DNA of 64,000 nt from NCBI RefSeq assembly GCF_000203815.1, contig NW_004457723.1, positions 1,612,001 to 1,676,000 of the forward strand. Direction: 5' to 3'. Positions 34,901 to 47,181 of this stretch are shown in pieces (position 1 is the first letter of the stretch; each line of letters begins with the position of its first letter). Position numbers and translations under genes: made by a program. The notes beneath the pieces are model-generated. The model was not told where the DNA came from. It saw only the letters and a program-made list of their open reading frames with translations, and made no database searches. Source of the stretch: Cavenderia fasciculata (lineage: Eukaryota; Evosea; Eumycetozoa; Acytosteliales; Cavenderiaceae).

Positions 34901-37900
34901 CGATGACAATTTGTTAAAGTTGGACAAGTTACTCAACACTTTTGAGCAAACTACTCAACTACAACAAAACACCTACTCAATGACTCCACCCACCGACACG
35001 TTGTCACCCAAGTTGACTCATCGATTGTCGACATACAACGTGCCACGTCCATCCAGCCAGCCATCGTGGATCTGCAACTACAGCGATGTACAAGTCAACG
35101 CCAAGCTTGGAACGGGTAGTTGGGGAGACTGCTACCTAGGTAGTGTCTGGCAAAAGACAGTTGTATTCAAGAAACTACGTATCCAACGATTCTCTGATCA
35201 GTTTATCGATGCATTCAAGGAAGAGGTTGACAAGTTACGTCAACTCGGTCCACATGACAATGTAGTGCCTGTGATTGGTGGATGTGCCGACACCAACATC
35301 ATGGCAATCAGTCCACACGTAGAAGCAGTCACATTGCAACAGATTATTGCCGAGACACCCGCCAGTGTTACACCAGACTTTATCGTTGCGATTGCTGCCG
35401 GTGTTGCACGTGCCATGTGTTATCTCCACCAATTCAACATCATCCATCGTACACTCAAACCATCCAATATTTTATTAGATACAGAGGGACGTGTCATGAT
35501 CAGAGACTATGGTTTTACAGCCATTAAAGATAACTTGTACAAGTCATCAGCCACACATGGAGGTGCAGTCAATTATTTTGCACCAGAGATTTTTGAATCG
35601 GGTGCTTCCAACTATGACCAAAACATAGATCAATATGCATTCGGTCTCATCCTATGGGAAATGTTTACACATCAAAATGCATTCCCATCGTCGGTTGCAC
35701 AACACCAGATTCCCGATCTTCTCAAACAAGGGTATCGTCCAGAAGTACCATCTCAATTCCCAATGGTATTTGATCGTCTCATCCGTGCTTGTTGGAATCA
35801 AGATCCATCAGCACGTCCCAATTTCCTTACCATTAGTAAGATCCTATCACAACCTACTCAACGTCTATTTGCCAATCAAATATCAATGACACTTCCCATC
35901 CCAATCACCGATAATCATGGGTCACTTCCAACATCCCAAAAACCAATCTATCCTCATCATCAACAAACCTCTACTCCCACCACTGCATCCCCACCAACAT
36001 CTTCACCAACCATCACTTCTCAACAAAATAATAGTAATAATAACTCTACAACAAATATAAAATCAGAATTGGAGCGCAAGATGAAATTAGTAACAGAAAA
36101 AGTAATGTTAATGATAAAGAATGGTGGAGAAAGAGTTATGATGGACAAGGCATTCAAGGCACTTGAGAATCTTGCAGCCAATGAGGAAAATGCAGAGACA
36201 TTTATTGGATGTGGATTAGTACCATTATTGATCCAATCATTTGCTCAACACATCCATTACCAAGATTCAATCTTGTCATCGTTGAATCAACTCTGTTTGA
36301 ATGTATCGTTGTGTGCCGAGTTTGTTCATAATGGTGGATTGACACAATTGGTACGTCTCATGAACTCTTCAAGTATCAATACATCAATCCTTGCCTGTAA
36401 ACTACTTACAACTGTTGCCGATGAAGAATATCTCCGTGCTATTCGTGATAGTGGTGCACTTAAAGTACTCTTTGTCACTTTACAATCGACCAATGAACTG
36501 TTGCAAATGCAAACGGTTTGGGCATTATCTCGTGCCCTTTTGGATGTTGGTAACCAACAATACTTTATTGCATGTGGTGGTATTCCAATCCTTCTAGGTA
36601 TGGTGTCTAGTACAAGACAAGGATTATCGGTACGTGCACTCATCTCTCTATGCTGTCTTATCACCAACCCACAATGTCAACAACAATTGGTCAATGCTGG
36701 TGTCTTGTCAAGATTAATAGAGTCTATTGACCGATCACCCAAACTACTCAAGATTCCAACCATTCGTATCATTGGAAATATTGTAGACAAGGAACAAAAG
36801 GTCGATGCCAACCAACACTCACTTCGCGATCTCGTCATCCAAAACAACTTTATCCATGTTCTCATTGACCAAATTCAAACGACCGATGATCAAGATCTCA
36901 TTGATGTAGCCACATCATGTCTTGTACCCATCCTTCAAAATGATCCAAATGCCCATCAACTATTCTACCAACTTCACGGTGTCGATAAAATACTCTTACA
37001 TTTTAATGTCAACTCTCAATCAAATGAAATCCTTGTCAACATATTAACCATCTTTACTTTAATTATTAATCATGGTAAATATTTAAATATTAAACAAAGA
37101 AATAAGAAACAAAAGAAATAAGAAAGAAAGAAAGAAAGAAATATTAATATTCTTTTATTTTAGATTTATCAAGATTAAAATTAAGATTTAGTATTATAAA
37201 ATTGGTAGAATTATTAAATAATGGTAATGTTGGAGATGTTGATAGTTTAGTTGTTATTAAAGCATTACAATGTTTGACTATCTTTGCTACACATGTATCT
37301 TGTGTACCAATGATTCTGGAATCCAATGCAACTGCATCGGTCAAGGCATTATTGGTATCACCAACAAACCAAGATGTTGATATTAAGATTTCAACCATTC
37401 GACTTATTTCCTCGTTGTCAAAGACTGGAAATTACTTTATCAATGCTATCATTCAATCTGGTATAGTTGCAGCTTTACTCGATAATATTCGTGACCATGG
37501 ATCATCGTCGTTGGTAAAGGACGAATCGATTGCTTCGGTTGCTTGGTTATCTGCCTCTGCAGAGTGTCGTCAATTGTTTATGGAAAAGAATGTGTTCCAT
37601 CGTCTGCTTGAATACACTCAGGCCAATATCAATAGACTTACCAACTATCTAAAGGAATCATTGTTGTGGGCCATTTCATTCTTTGCTCTCGATGCCACCT
37701 GTCAAACCCTCATCTGTCAAGTCCAAGGAACACTCGAATTTGTTGTATCCAATCTACTCACCGACGCTCAAATCTCTGGTGAAGAGGGACAAGTATGTAG
37801 AATGCTTGCCATCAAGACTGTATTGATCCTTTCACAAAAACAAGTCAACCATAGATTCCTCAAACAAACCAACATCATCGATTCCCTCACTAATTTGACC

Positions 37901-37969
37901 GATCACACCTCTACCGATAATCAATCCATTCAAATTGCTTCAAAAAAGATCATTCAATTGTTACAATAA
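31930..37969 (+). CDS. LRR - pseudokinase (TKL-like) - armadillo repeat protein
   Basis: Exons: 31930-32249, 32323-32546, 32662-37074 and 37164-37969, giving 1,920 residues. Leucine-rich repeats lie at about residues 107-270 (LTKLKWLILEKNNL, LVYLSVANNRL, IVHLDLSFNRL, LKVLDLSNNNI). A long Ser/Pro/Ala-rich linker follows. The kinase fold lies at about 984-1248: the glycine loop GTGSWGDCYLG and a lysine in VVFKKLR are present, but the catalytic loop reads HRTLKPSN (Thr 1112 for Asp) and the DFG is DYG (1130-1132); APE is present (YFAPEIFE). Armadillo-like helices fill ~1320-1920. Lack of the HRD Asp predicts weak or no phosphotransfer, so a scaffold or allosteric role is inferred. No transmembrane segment is seen. 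Confidence 0.88.
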
Positions 37970-39163
37970 AATAATTAAATAAATAATAATACTATAGCAG
38001 CAGATAACCAATTGTTTCAGATCGGCTTTACATCAAAATAGTTCACTATTGATAATGATTCCTAGTCTCTTTTAAAATAATTATCGGGTTATCGGGTTAT
38101 ACTCGCGATCTCCTTTTATAAACTACTTGTGTTGATGAATATCTTGGTGAATAAATATGTCTTTAGTATACAATGCGAAATGATTGTACTATACATTGAA
38201 TTGCCAATCGATTTCAATGGGAATTAGTTAAAGATGGGTTGATGTTTCTTTATGTATTTAGATAACCTTTATTTTTCTTATTCTTTTTACTCATTCATTC
38301 ATCTTTGGATATGTTGATAGAATGGATATCATTGTCGATACACAAACATATATGATCCATATACATATCATTGATGATTTCCCAAAAAGGGAGTTGGTTG
38401 ATTAAAACAACCAAATTGAAAACAAGTACTTTATTGATTCTTCTTTCTTTTGACATCCATCTCATCCAAATTAAATTCAATTGAATTGATTTCTTATTAT
38501 TCTTTCTTGATCCTCTCCTCGAACCCAAACAAACGGGAGAGTTGAAAAAAAAAAACCAAACACAAAAAATTTTAAAACAATTATTCTTGTGCCCATTTAT
38601 ATTATCATTAACTTATCTAATTATTTGTTCACAAAAATCATAGGGAAAGATCGGAATATTGTACTTGCAACATAGAGGAATCATCAGAACAACAGGGTAA
38701 TCCATCAGATAGGACAAGTTCCATCAAAGGTATGTTTGAACAGTTCAACAGGGACATGGCAGTAGGTGCTTGTATAGATTCAGCGTTATTCGGTCTCTTT
38801 TCAATGGGTACCCATACCAATTCCAATGAACCCATACTTGAATCCATTGTCCCATCGCATGCACAACACAATTCAAACAAGAATACCCAAGAAATTGTAT
38901 CATTTCTAACTAATCTACTCGTTTTCCATATATTATATTAGAATCTCATTATTCATTCATTCATATCTATATAGCTATACAACCTACTATATTCACACTA
39001 TTGAAATCGTTTCAACAACAACAACAACAGTACAATTAGCATATATTTATATATTTACTACACACAGAATATCTAAATAATAATTATCGAGAGACGACGA
39101 TCATTGAAAGCGCAAAGATTCATCTTTTATTTATTTATTTATATTATATTAATACTTTTGAAA
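37970..39163. other. Intergenic region with a possible orphan exon
   Basis: Contains a tandem TTATCGGG (near 38083-38099), a poly-A run at about 38545-38555 and, at 38642-38941, the open frame described separately. The 3' part is AT-rich with CAA repeats. No complete gene is seen. Confidence 0.45.
38642..38941 (+). pseudogene. Possible orphan last exon of an unknown gene
   Basis: It follows an acceptor-like ATCATAG and is open for about 100 codons to TAG at 38939-38941. The composition is protein-like, not repeat-derived (for example IKGMFEQFNRDMAVGACIDS, LFGLFSMGTHTNSNEP). No upstream exon or ATG fitting it is visible within 600 bp, and the opposite strand is also open for 80 codons. It may be a gene fragment, or the end of a gene whose start I cannot see. 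Confidence 0.3.
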
Positions 39164-40658
39164 ATGAATGTTAATCCACAACCACATTTAATCATACCAT
39201 TGAATCTAATGCCAATCATGCATACACTGCTAACTAGTAAGCAGCAACCACCACCTCTCACCAATGAAGAAGAAGAGACTGCATGGAAAATGGCCAAAGA
39301 GTATCGTATCTCGGTGTATCGGTTCCCGGGACCCCTTGCCAGCACTGCACGTGCATTGCAAGGGGCACAGAAACACTTCTTTAAGAAGTTGTTTACCTTC
39401 AAGGAAACACCACAACACGCCATCGTCGAGGATGAAGCTGTTATATACCCACTCGACGAGATTGACCGTGAGCGTATCGTCTTTTATCAGGGATCGTTGC
39501 TCGATCTGTTGACGGACCGGTCACTCAAGAAACATGTCCACGATGAGACCCGTATTCGTTGGAATCAAGTAGGTCGACAAATCAAGGTCATGTCGTCAAA
39601 GTTCCGTGCCACTTTGAAGCGTATGGGTGGTGTTGCACCTGCTGAAGAAGAGGTTACTGCGGTAGCTAACCCTAGCAACGACGAAGCGTCTGAAGGAGAG
39701 TCTGGTACGACTGAATCCAGCTTGGACACACAAGATGCCAGTGCTATGATTGTGCCACGCGCATCCAAGGAACCCGTCCCTCTCATCACCATCATGGAAC
39801 CACTCGCAGCATACAACTACACCACCGACTATACACCACCTGCCTACGATGCACAAGGTTCTAAACCTGCTGCAGCAGCTGTCCCCATGGTAGTCGAACC
39901 ACAAGAACCAGCATCACCCGAACAATCAACAACAACTCCATCCTCTCCACTTCCCAAACCATCAAGCCAAACCGAATCAACTCCAACCCCAACCTCGACC
40001 TCTACCACTACTACACCTCGTGCCGCTGCTGCTGCTGCCGCTGCTGCATCTAAATCCAACGCCAACAATACCAATACCTCTACCTCTACTACAACAACCA
40101 CGCCACAAATTACTAGACAACAACACCAACAGGGTTCAAAGGCAGTTTCATCTCCAGTCGTCCCTAAACACCAGCCATATGGAGGGTCACCCAAAATCAC
40201 CATTGTCAATGGTAACAACAAACAACAACCACCACCTACTCTACAACAACTCAAACCACCTCTACAACCACATCATCATCATCATCATAGCAACAACAAC
40301 AATAATGTAAATTCATCATCCTATCAAAATATTTCTGCTCCACCCGAGAGAACACCAGAAGAGGTTGCTCGATTGGCTGCGAGATCAAGAGAGTTGAGGA
40401 AACAAAAAATGATAGACTTTGTTTCGACTCCACCTCCACCAGTCCAACAAAATATCATCCGTCTCACAGACCAAAGCAAACAAATTACACAAATTCAAGA
40501 AATGAAGAATACATATTTGACCATGAATAGAATTGATGATAGTTTTTATAATAGAGGCAAGATACCATTTTTTAAATTAATTTCAAATACAACTAATATA
40601 ATTAATCAAAGTAATAATAATAATGATGATAATAATAATAATAATAATAATAATGATG

Positions 40659-40690
<32 letters not shown>

Positions 40691-40735
40691 TCACGACAAC
40701 CTACTTCTTCAATTGCATCTTCTTTCAAAAAATAA
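39164..40735 (+). CDS. Unknown protein with conserved N-terminal region and low-complexity C-terminal half
   Basis: 523 residues from the ATG at 39164 (MNVNPQPHLIIPLNLMPIM); the frame is open upstream but only through a non-ATG start. Residues ~35-185 look like a folded domain (ETAWKMAKEYRISVYRFPG, ALQGAQKHFFKKLFTF, IDRERIVFYQGSLLDLL). After that come Thr/Ser/Pro/Ala/Gln runs, an Ala10-like run, a His run and Asn/Asp repeats, with one helical island TPEEVARLAARSRELRKQKM. I do not recognise a family. There is no signal peptide at the chosen start. Confidence 0.65.
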
Positions 40736-41125
40736 TAATAATAATAATAATTATCTTTTGTCCAATCGATTTTAAAACATATTTATATATATCACACAAC
40801 CCGAAACAAACCTACCTTTTTTTTCCTCACTCTCTCAAGTATTGTTGGTAATTAATTTAAATAGATAACATATCAACACAATCCATCACCTATCATGTTA
40901 ATAGTAATAATAATAATAATAATAATATAGTATAGTTTACTATTTGATTAATACAACAACAAAATTTACAACAACCAATATACAAACAAATAAATGAATA
41001 ACTTTTTTTAAAATAAAAAGTTAAATCTGATTTAAAAAATATACAATGGGGAAATCAATCAATTACTCTTGATTGATTATTACCCCAATTTAAAAATTGA
41101 TTTATTACTATTATTATTATTATAA
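40736..41125. other. Convergent intergenic region
   Basis: AT-rich spacer between convergent genes, with AAT repeats at 40736-40750 and 40907-40928. Presumed 3' ends of both genes; nothing else is seen. Confidence 0.5.
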
Positions 41126-41232
41126 TTATTTTGATAAACCTTTTAATGCACCAGGTGACTTGTATGAATTTCCATGATGGTGATTATGATGATGATTATT
41201 ATTATTATGATTTCCATTATGATGATTATTTC

Positions 41233-41263
<31 letters not shown>

Positions 41264-43234
41264 TGGTTGTGGTATTGATTGAATGACTGATAATATAGAA
41301 TCACTAGTTGTACGAAGTTGTTCAATTGCTTCTTTTAATAATTCCTTTTCACTCTTTTCTGTACGTTTGTTTTTGTTTTGGATTTCATTCTTTGCGTCTT
41401 TTTCCAATTGAATTGCATTTAATATTTTTAGTCTTGCTCCAAGTGTAGGGATTTCCAAATCTTCAATTAAATGTTGTTCCGTTACGTAATCCAAAATATC
41501 CACTGTAATTTCATTTCTAATAAAGTTGTCTTCGTATTTTGATAGATTTAACTTTGATAACCATTCAATGATTCCTTTGAATTTAATGTTGGCTGCTGTA
41601 GTAGCTGGAGTTGCTGCACCACTACGATTATTTAAATTAATTGTTAAATCTTGTTTAATACTAATACTACCATTCATCATTGGTAATGGAGGTATTGGTG
41701 GTAATTGAGATGATGCAGATGTAAATGATTGTTGTTGTTGTGAAAAACTAATGGTTGGTATGATTGGATTTGGTATTGTTGCAGTCGTTGATTGTTTTGG
41801 TTGTGGTAATAATTGTTTTGGTTGTTGTTGTTGTAGTTGTGATTTAATTTGTTGATGTTGAACTTCATTTGATTTACTAGTTGCTGCTGGTTTTGGTGGA
41901 TTTGGTGGGATTGGTGGAGGTGGTTTAACCATGGTTTCAACTTCCTTTTGTTGAGGTTGTTGTTGTTTTGGTTGTGATACTGGTACTACTACAACTGGTT
42001 TAGGTTTATCTGCACCATCCAATGTTTGTTGTTGTTGTTGTTGTTTTGGTTGAGATGATGATATAATTGGTTCATTTCCATTTTCTGTATTTACTTGATC
42101 AGTTGTTGGAACATTTTTAAATGGTCTTAATCTAATTCTTTTTTTCTTTGGAGCTTGATCTATTTTGGTCATAACCTTTTCAGCATCTAGAATGGCAATA
42201 TCTTTAAAGTAACGGTGACCGTCACTACCACCAAACATGAATATTTGGTGACTGACAATCTCGGCGGTGTGGGAGCATCTAAAGGTTGGGGTGTTATCGG
42301 CTGTAAACTGTCTCCACACGAGTGTGACGGGATCCAATACAAAGGTGTCATTGAGGATCTTGCCACCATCTCCAACACCTCCAAACACTACAAATTTGTT
42401 GTTGAATGGTGTAAAGGTATGGCCGGCACGACTGGGCAGCTTCTTGTCCTCTTCTTCGGGTGACTCTACGTTTAGACGCCAAGTAAGAGTGGTCAAGTCC
42501 AAGATGGAGAGTCCGTTGTAAGTGGGATCACCCGAGTTGAGGGGACTGGCACTATTGCCACCGTAAAAGTAGATGCTGTTGCCTGCTGCATAGTAGATGG
42601 CACCGTGTCCCCAAGAAGCTGGTGGTGATCCTGTGCAATTAGGAATTGACCACTTCATGGTCAACGTATCCAAGCAATAGAGTGAATTAAAGGTCATGTG
42701 ATTATCACTACCTCCATAAATATATACATTTGATCCTACCACTGTAGCAGAGTGTCGTGATCTTGGCATTGGTACATTGCCGCTAGTCTTCATCTCCTTC
42801 CACTCCATCGTATCAACATCCAATAGATAGACATCAGATGTATAAAACTCTCCCTCTATACCTCCAAACACCAATATAGTATGTGAATTCAATGCTACAC
42901 CTGAATGACCTGCTCTACTTGTTGGTTTCTTTCCATGAGTTAAAGGAAATAACCATGATGATGTTTCTATAATATATATAATAATATATTAACCATGATT
43001 AGTTAGGAGGGGGGGGGGGGGGGGACTATAATCATAGTAAATGTAATGCAATGAATATATATATATTTATGTGATGTACATACCAACATGAAATTGAGAC
43101 AAATCACCTTGTACATTCTTTCCATCCCATCCACCAAAGATATAGACACTATTTGTCTTTGAACAATAGGCTGAAGAATGTGCACACCTTGCAGGTGCTA
43201 CCTTGCCACTGACACTACTTCTTGTCCATGACAT
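41126..43234 (-). CDS. Kelch-repeat protein with SAM domain and coiled coil
   Basis: Exon 1 is 43234-43084 (MSWTRSSVSGKVAPARCAHS) and exon 2 is 42966-41126, 663 residues in all. About six Kelch motifs fill residues 1-310, each with a GG pair and spaced Tyr/Trp (YIFGGWDGK, LVFGGIEGE, YIYGGSDNH, YFYGGNSAS, VVFGGVGDG, FMFGGSDGH), forming a probable beta-propeller. A Gln/Pro-rich linker leads to a SAM domain at about 512-572 (IIEWLSKLNLSKYEDNF, LGARLKILNAI), then a Lys/Glu-rich coiled coil and an Asn/His-rich tail. Such proteins act as adaptors; the partner is unknown. The intron contains a run of 16 G. Confidence 0.85.
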
Positions 43235-44332
43235 CTTCTTTTCTTTTCTTTTCTTTTCGTTGTAATATATATATAAACTATTGTTCTCTCTCTTTCTCTC
43301 TCCCTATTTATTTTGATTCAAGATCTAATAATAATCTCTCTCTCTCTGTCTGTAGCTGTATTTGTTCGATAGAGTAATGTAAAAAAATACATCAATAAAT
43401 ACTAATGATGATCTTGTGTGTGGTACTTTATTTATTAAAGCTGATTTTTTTCGGTGGTTTCATTGAAAGAGAGAAGAAATTTGTCCAAATTTTAACCCAT
43501 TCAAGTCATTTTGGGTTTGTGTGTGTGGTACTTTATTATTACAGCTTACAGTATCTCCCTCACTCATTAAATAATAATAGTATTATTATTAGTATTATTA
43601 TTAGTATGATTATCACGAACCGTAACATTCATTTATTACCTATAATTTGCATCAGATCAACTCACCTTAATTTAACTAGTAGTTACTAGATCATCGTCTG
43701 ATGTGATCACCTCCCTCTCACTACAACCAAGTTATTTTTGCATTGCAATCTTTGCATTCCCCAAGATAAGATGGTGGGTTCTAGAAAAGAAAAACTATAG
43801 AACGAAAGAACTTAAAAATATAGTTTTAAGTGTGTATGCAAAGTAAGCTGAAGATCCAAAGAACTCTTCATTTGTCGTGCGGGGCAACCGTTTAAATCGA
43901 TGAAAATATCTTGCGTTCGAGGGTTGGGAAAAACACAGATGCTCAATGGGGCTCTGCCAATAATTGGGGGGCCCCATTGACTCTCAAAGAGATTAATCGA
44001 CAATGCACTTTTCGGAGAGCTCTCCAGAAATAGTTTGGTTCCTCTCTTTGCCCTCTTCATCGTGTGATGTACCTATTTTTCTAGTTTGAATCAATGTTTA
44101 AATTGGGAAAGGGCATGATGTTGTGGGTGAGTTAGCTCCTCATGTTCTTTATCTCTTTCTCTATTTATTCATCTCGCTCACTCTCTCTCTCTTTTATTCC
44201 TTCCATTTTCACTTTTATGATTATCATATTCATAACTTCATCTTTATATCAATTTATATAAATATCACTACTACCACTACTACTCACAAAATATAACACA
44301 AGAAAAGAAAGAATAAAAAAAGTAAAATAATA
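43235..44332. other. Intergenic region with a less AT-rich island and hairpin
   Basis: The sequence is AT-rich except about 43850-44060, where base composition rises in G+C and a 10-bp inverted repeat (TCAATGGGGC at 43943-43952, GCCCCATTGA at 43971-43980) flanks an 18-nt loop. An 82-codon minus-strand ORF there has no recognised domain. Upstream of the receptor gene are CTCT runs and a TATATAAATATCA leader. Confidence 0.5.
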
Positions 44333-46467
44333 ATGAAAGTTCTTCAAAAACATCATCCAATGTTGATGATGTTATCGTTGACATTGGTCATCATATCATC
44401 ATTATTGTTTGGAATTGTCAATTCTTCATACCTTATAGATGGTCAACAACCTGGTACATGCCAAGTATTGACATCTAGTTCCTATTGTTATCCACTAGTA
44501 TCACCACAAGGTCAACCAGTCTACATTCCATTCAATGTCACCATCGATCAGATCGAAACAAATATCACCTCACTCTTATCACTACCATTGAATGATGAGT
44601 GTTTAAAACCAGCCCAACTTTTATTATGTTCAATGTACTATAATCCATGTAATAATGTTACCATTGATTATGGTAATGGAACTACAACTCCTATTCTTTT
44701 ACCATCATTTCCTTGTTTCAATGTTTGTGGTATGTAGCTATATATATATATATATGATGATAATGAATGGGTAAAAAAATCCAAACTAATTTAAAATATT
44801 AATTATTTTTGATTTATTTATTTTAGAAACTGCATTTCAAGGATGTTCAGATTATATTCAATATTTACCACCAAATTTTAAATGTGATATGAATACTAGT
44901 AGTGGACAACAACAATATCCACAATACCAAACCTCGTTTAATATAACATTGGAGAATGTAACCGGAACAGGTGAAAATAATTATACAACTGAATTAATAC
45001 AATGTAATGATAAATATACTGGAAATATTGTTGGATGTATGTATTAAAAAATAATAATATATTTATTTATAAATATATATTTATATTTTAGAGTAGTTTA
45101 TTTACTTTGATTATTTATTTACTTTTTATTTTTTATTTATTTATTTTTTAGCATGTCCAATACCATTAATATTTGCACCAAATAGAAGTAAAGATACATA
45201 TTATACAATTAGTGATAATTGTGTTTTACCATGTCCATTCCAACTTTGGAATGAGAGTGAAGAGAAAGCAATCAAAGACGTTTCTCTCATTCTATCTGTA
45301 CTTAGTTTTGTATGTTCTGTATTCTTGATCATTTTCAATGGAATCTTACCAAACAAAATATCAACAACCAACGAATCCATTCTCTATGTTGCACTTGGTG
45401 CATTATTTCTTGCCATTTCTCAATTTCAAAATGTAATTATAATATTTAAATCAAAATTTGAATCAATAATATTAATTAATATTTCTCAATTTAGCTTGGA
45501 CAAAACAATTTTAGTTGTTCAGAAGATCCTGGTAGATATGTAACACAGAGTGATGTGGAATGTGGAATTAATGGATTTTTATTTCAACTTGGAGCGATTC
45601 TAGGATTGTTTGGTTGGGGTTATGCTAGTTATGATTTCTATAGAACTATTCGTCTAAAATCTATTGAAAAAATAAGATATATTCGTATAGTCATTTGGTC
45701 ACTGGTTGCATTGATGTGTTTTATTCCTTTTGCAGGTCAAAGATATGGTTCTACATTGGCAACAAGTGGGTGTTGGATAACAGGTGATAAAAACAATCCA
45801 TGGCCATACCTTTTCTTTTATGCTGAGGCTATCCCCACAGTATTGATCATTCTACTATTCACAGGATTAACAACTCAAAAGTTATATTCTGTATACAAAC
45901 AAATTCAAAGTCAATCAATGTTATTATATGATGTATGTAAATCAAATCAAAATATATAAATTAAATATTAATTTACTAATCTCTTTTATTTATTTTTAGA
46001 TTAAATTAATGGTAGTAATGGTATTAATTATTTTCAATTCAACATTTGTATTATCATTTAAATTCTATATGGATAAACAAACAGATGATATTAGAAGTAG
46101 AATAGCAGATTGGGTTCAATGTATAGCACAAAATGGTGAATCTAGTTGTGATTTGAATATACCAGATTATTCATTAAGAATTCTTCAAGTCATTACAACC
46201 AATAGTTGGGGTATATTAGGTTTTATTGCCTTTGCTCTTGATGCCAGTAGTTTGGCATTGATCCGTCAATCCAACAGAGCCAACAAATTACTCAAATATT
46301 TTGGATGGGAATTCAAACAAACAAAGTCACTTACAGGTACTGGGAACCATCGTCTAAGCAAGATTATTCCTTCAAATACAGCAACAACATCTATAGGCAG
46401 TACATCATCTACCAGTGATGGCACTACATCAACTATAACTATTCAATCAAATGTTCCAAATTCATAA
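44333..46467 (+). CDS. Frizzled/Smoothened-like seven-transmembrane receptor
   Basis: Exons: 44333-44729, 44827-45036, 45152-45432, 45495-45932 and 46000-46467; all junctions are in frame and the product has 597 residues. A signal peptide (LSLTLVIISSLLFGIVNS) precedes a Cys-rich ectodomain with many N-x-S/T sites, resembling the Frizzled CRD (LLLCSMYYNPC, FPCFNVC, CPIPLIFAPNRS). The seven-helix part starts near DVSLILSVLSFVCSVFLIIF and includes SDVECGINGFLFQLGAI and YLFFYAEAIPTVLIILLF; the cytosolic tail is Ser/Thr-rich. Dictyostelids carry many fsl/fsc genes of this class; ligand and coupling are mostly unknown, and I cannot assign a specific member. Confidence 0.9.
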
Positions 46468-47181
46468 ATATAACACAACATAACATTCACAACCATCCTA
46501 ATATTTATTTAAATAAAACGTGATCATCGTCATTAATCATTATTAATACTGTAACCTTAGTATCTACCTTAGGGTTAGTTTCTAAAAAAAAAAAAAAAAA
46601 AAAATATTCTATTGATAAACAGATCCCTGGGGGGTTTCTTTGATATTATAGTTTTGAATTGTAGGAAGGGATCTTGAGAACGTTCATAAAGATTATCATT
46701 GAATTGTTTGTTTGAATAAATAGATATACAAAATTTATGGGTTAATATTCCCAAAGTTCCAAAATCATTCCATGTCCAATTCCTTCATTGTTCTCAAAAA
46801 AAAAAAAAAAGAAAAAAGTCTACAAACTTTTTAATGAAACACCCATAAACGATAGTTTCAAATTAAATAGTGAAGAAATGTATATCGATGAGAGTAGGAA
46901 ACATTCTCAAGATCCCTTCCTACAACTCAAACCAATCAATCATCTGAAAACCCCCCAGGGATCTGTTCTACAATACCTTTTTTTAAAATTACTATTATTT
47001 TTTTTTCCTAAAGAGAAAAACATCATAAAAAGAATCTTAAAAAAGATATATATATATTTTCTTATGTACGAAATATTATTATATATTACTAACTATATTT
47101 AAATTGATTGATGGTTCATTATGATGAGCGAGAACTTTCCAAAGGCCAATTAAATTTTCCCTCCTTTTTTTAAAAAAATCC
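46468..47181. ncRNA. Intergenic long inverted repeat, possible hairpin RNA
   Basis: Two blocks pair in order: 46618-46637 (AACAGATCCCTGGGGGGTTT) with 46948-46967, and 46652-46684 (TTTTGAATTGTAGGAAGGG...) with 46900-46931 with few mismatches. They are separated by similar-length unpaired patches and a ~215-nt loop. A poly-A run (46584-46603) precedes the left arm. The fold would give an imperfect stem of roughly 65-80 bp. Whether it is transcribed cannot be seen; it could also be a decayed palindromic element. Confidence 0.4.

Noticed and set aside
43812-44060. 82-codon minus-strand ORF in the G+C-richer island
   Set aside because: It has an ATG but no recognisable domain; kept only as part of the island observation.
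46788-47102. 104-codon Lys-rich plus-strand ORF
   Set aside because: It begins in a poly-A run without a proper ATG and overlaps the right arm of the inverted repeat.
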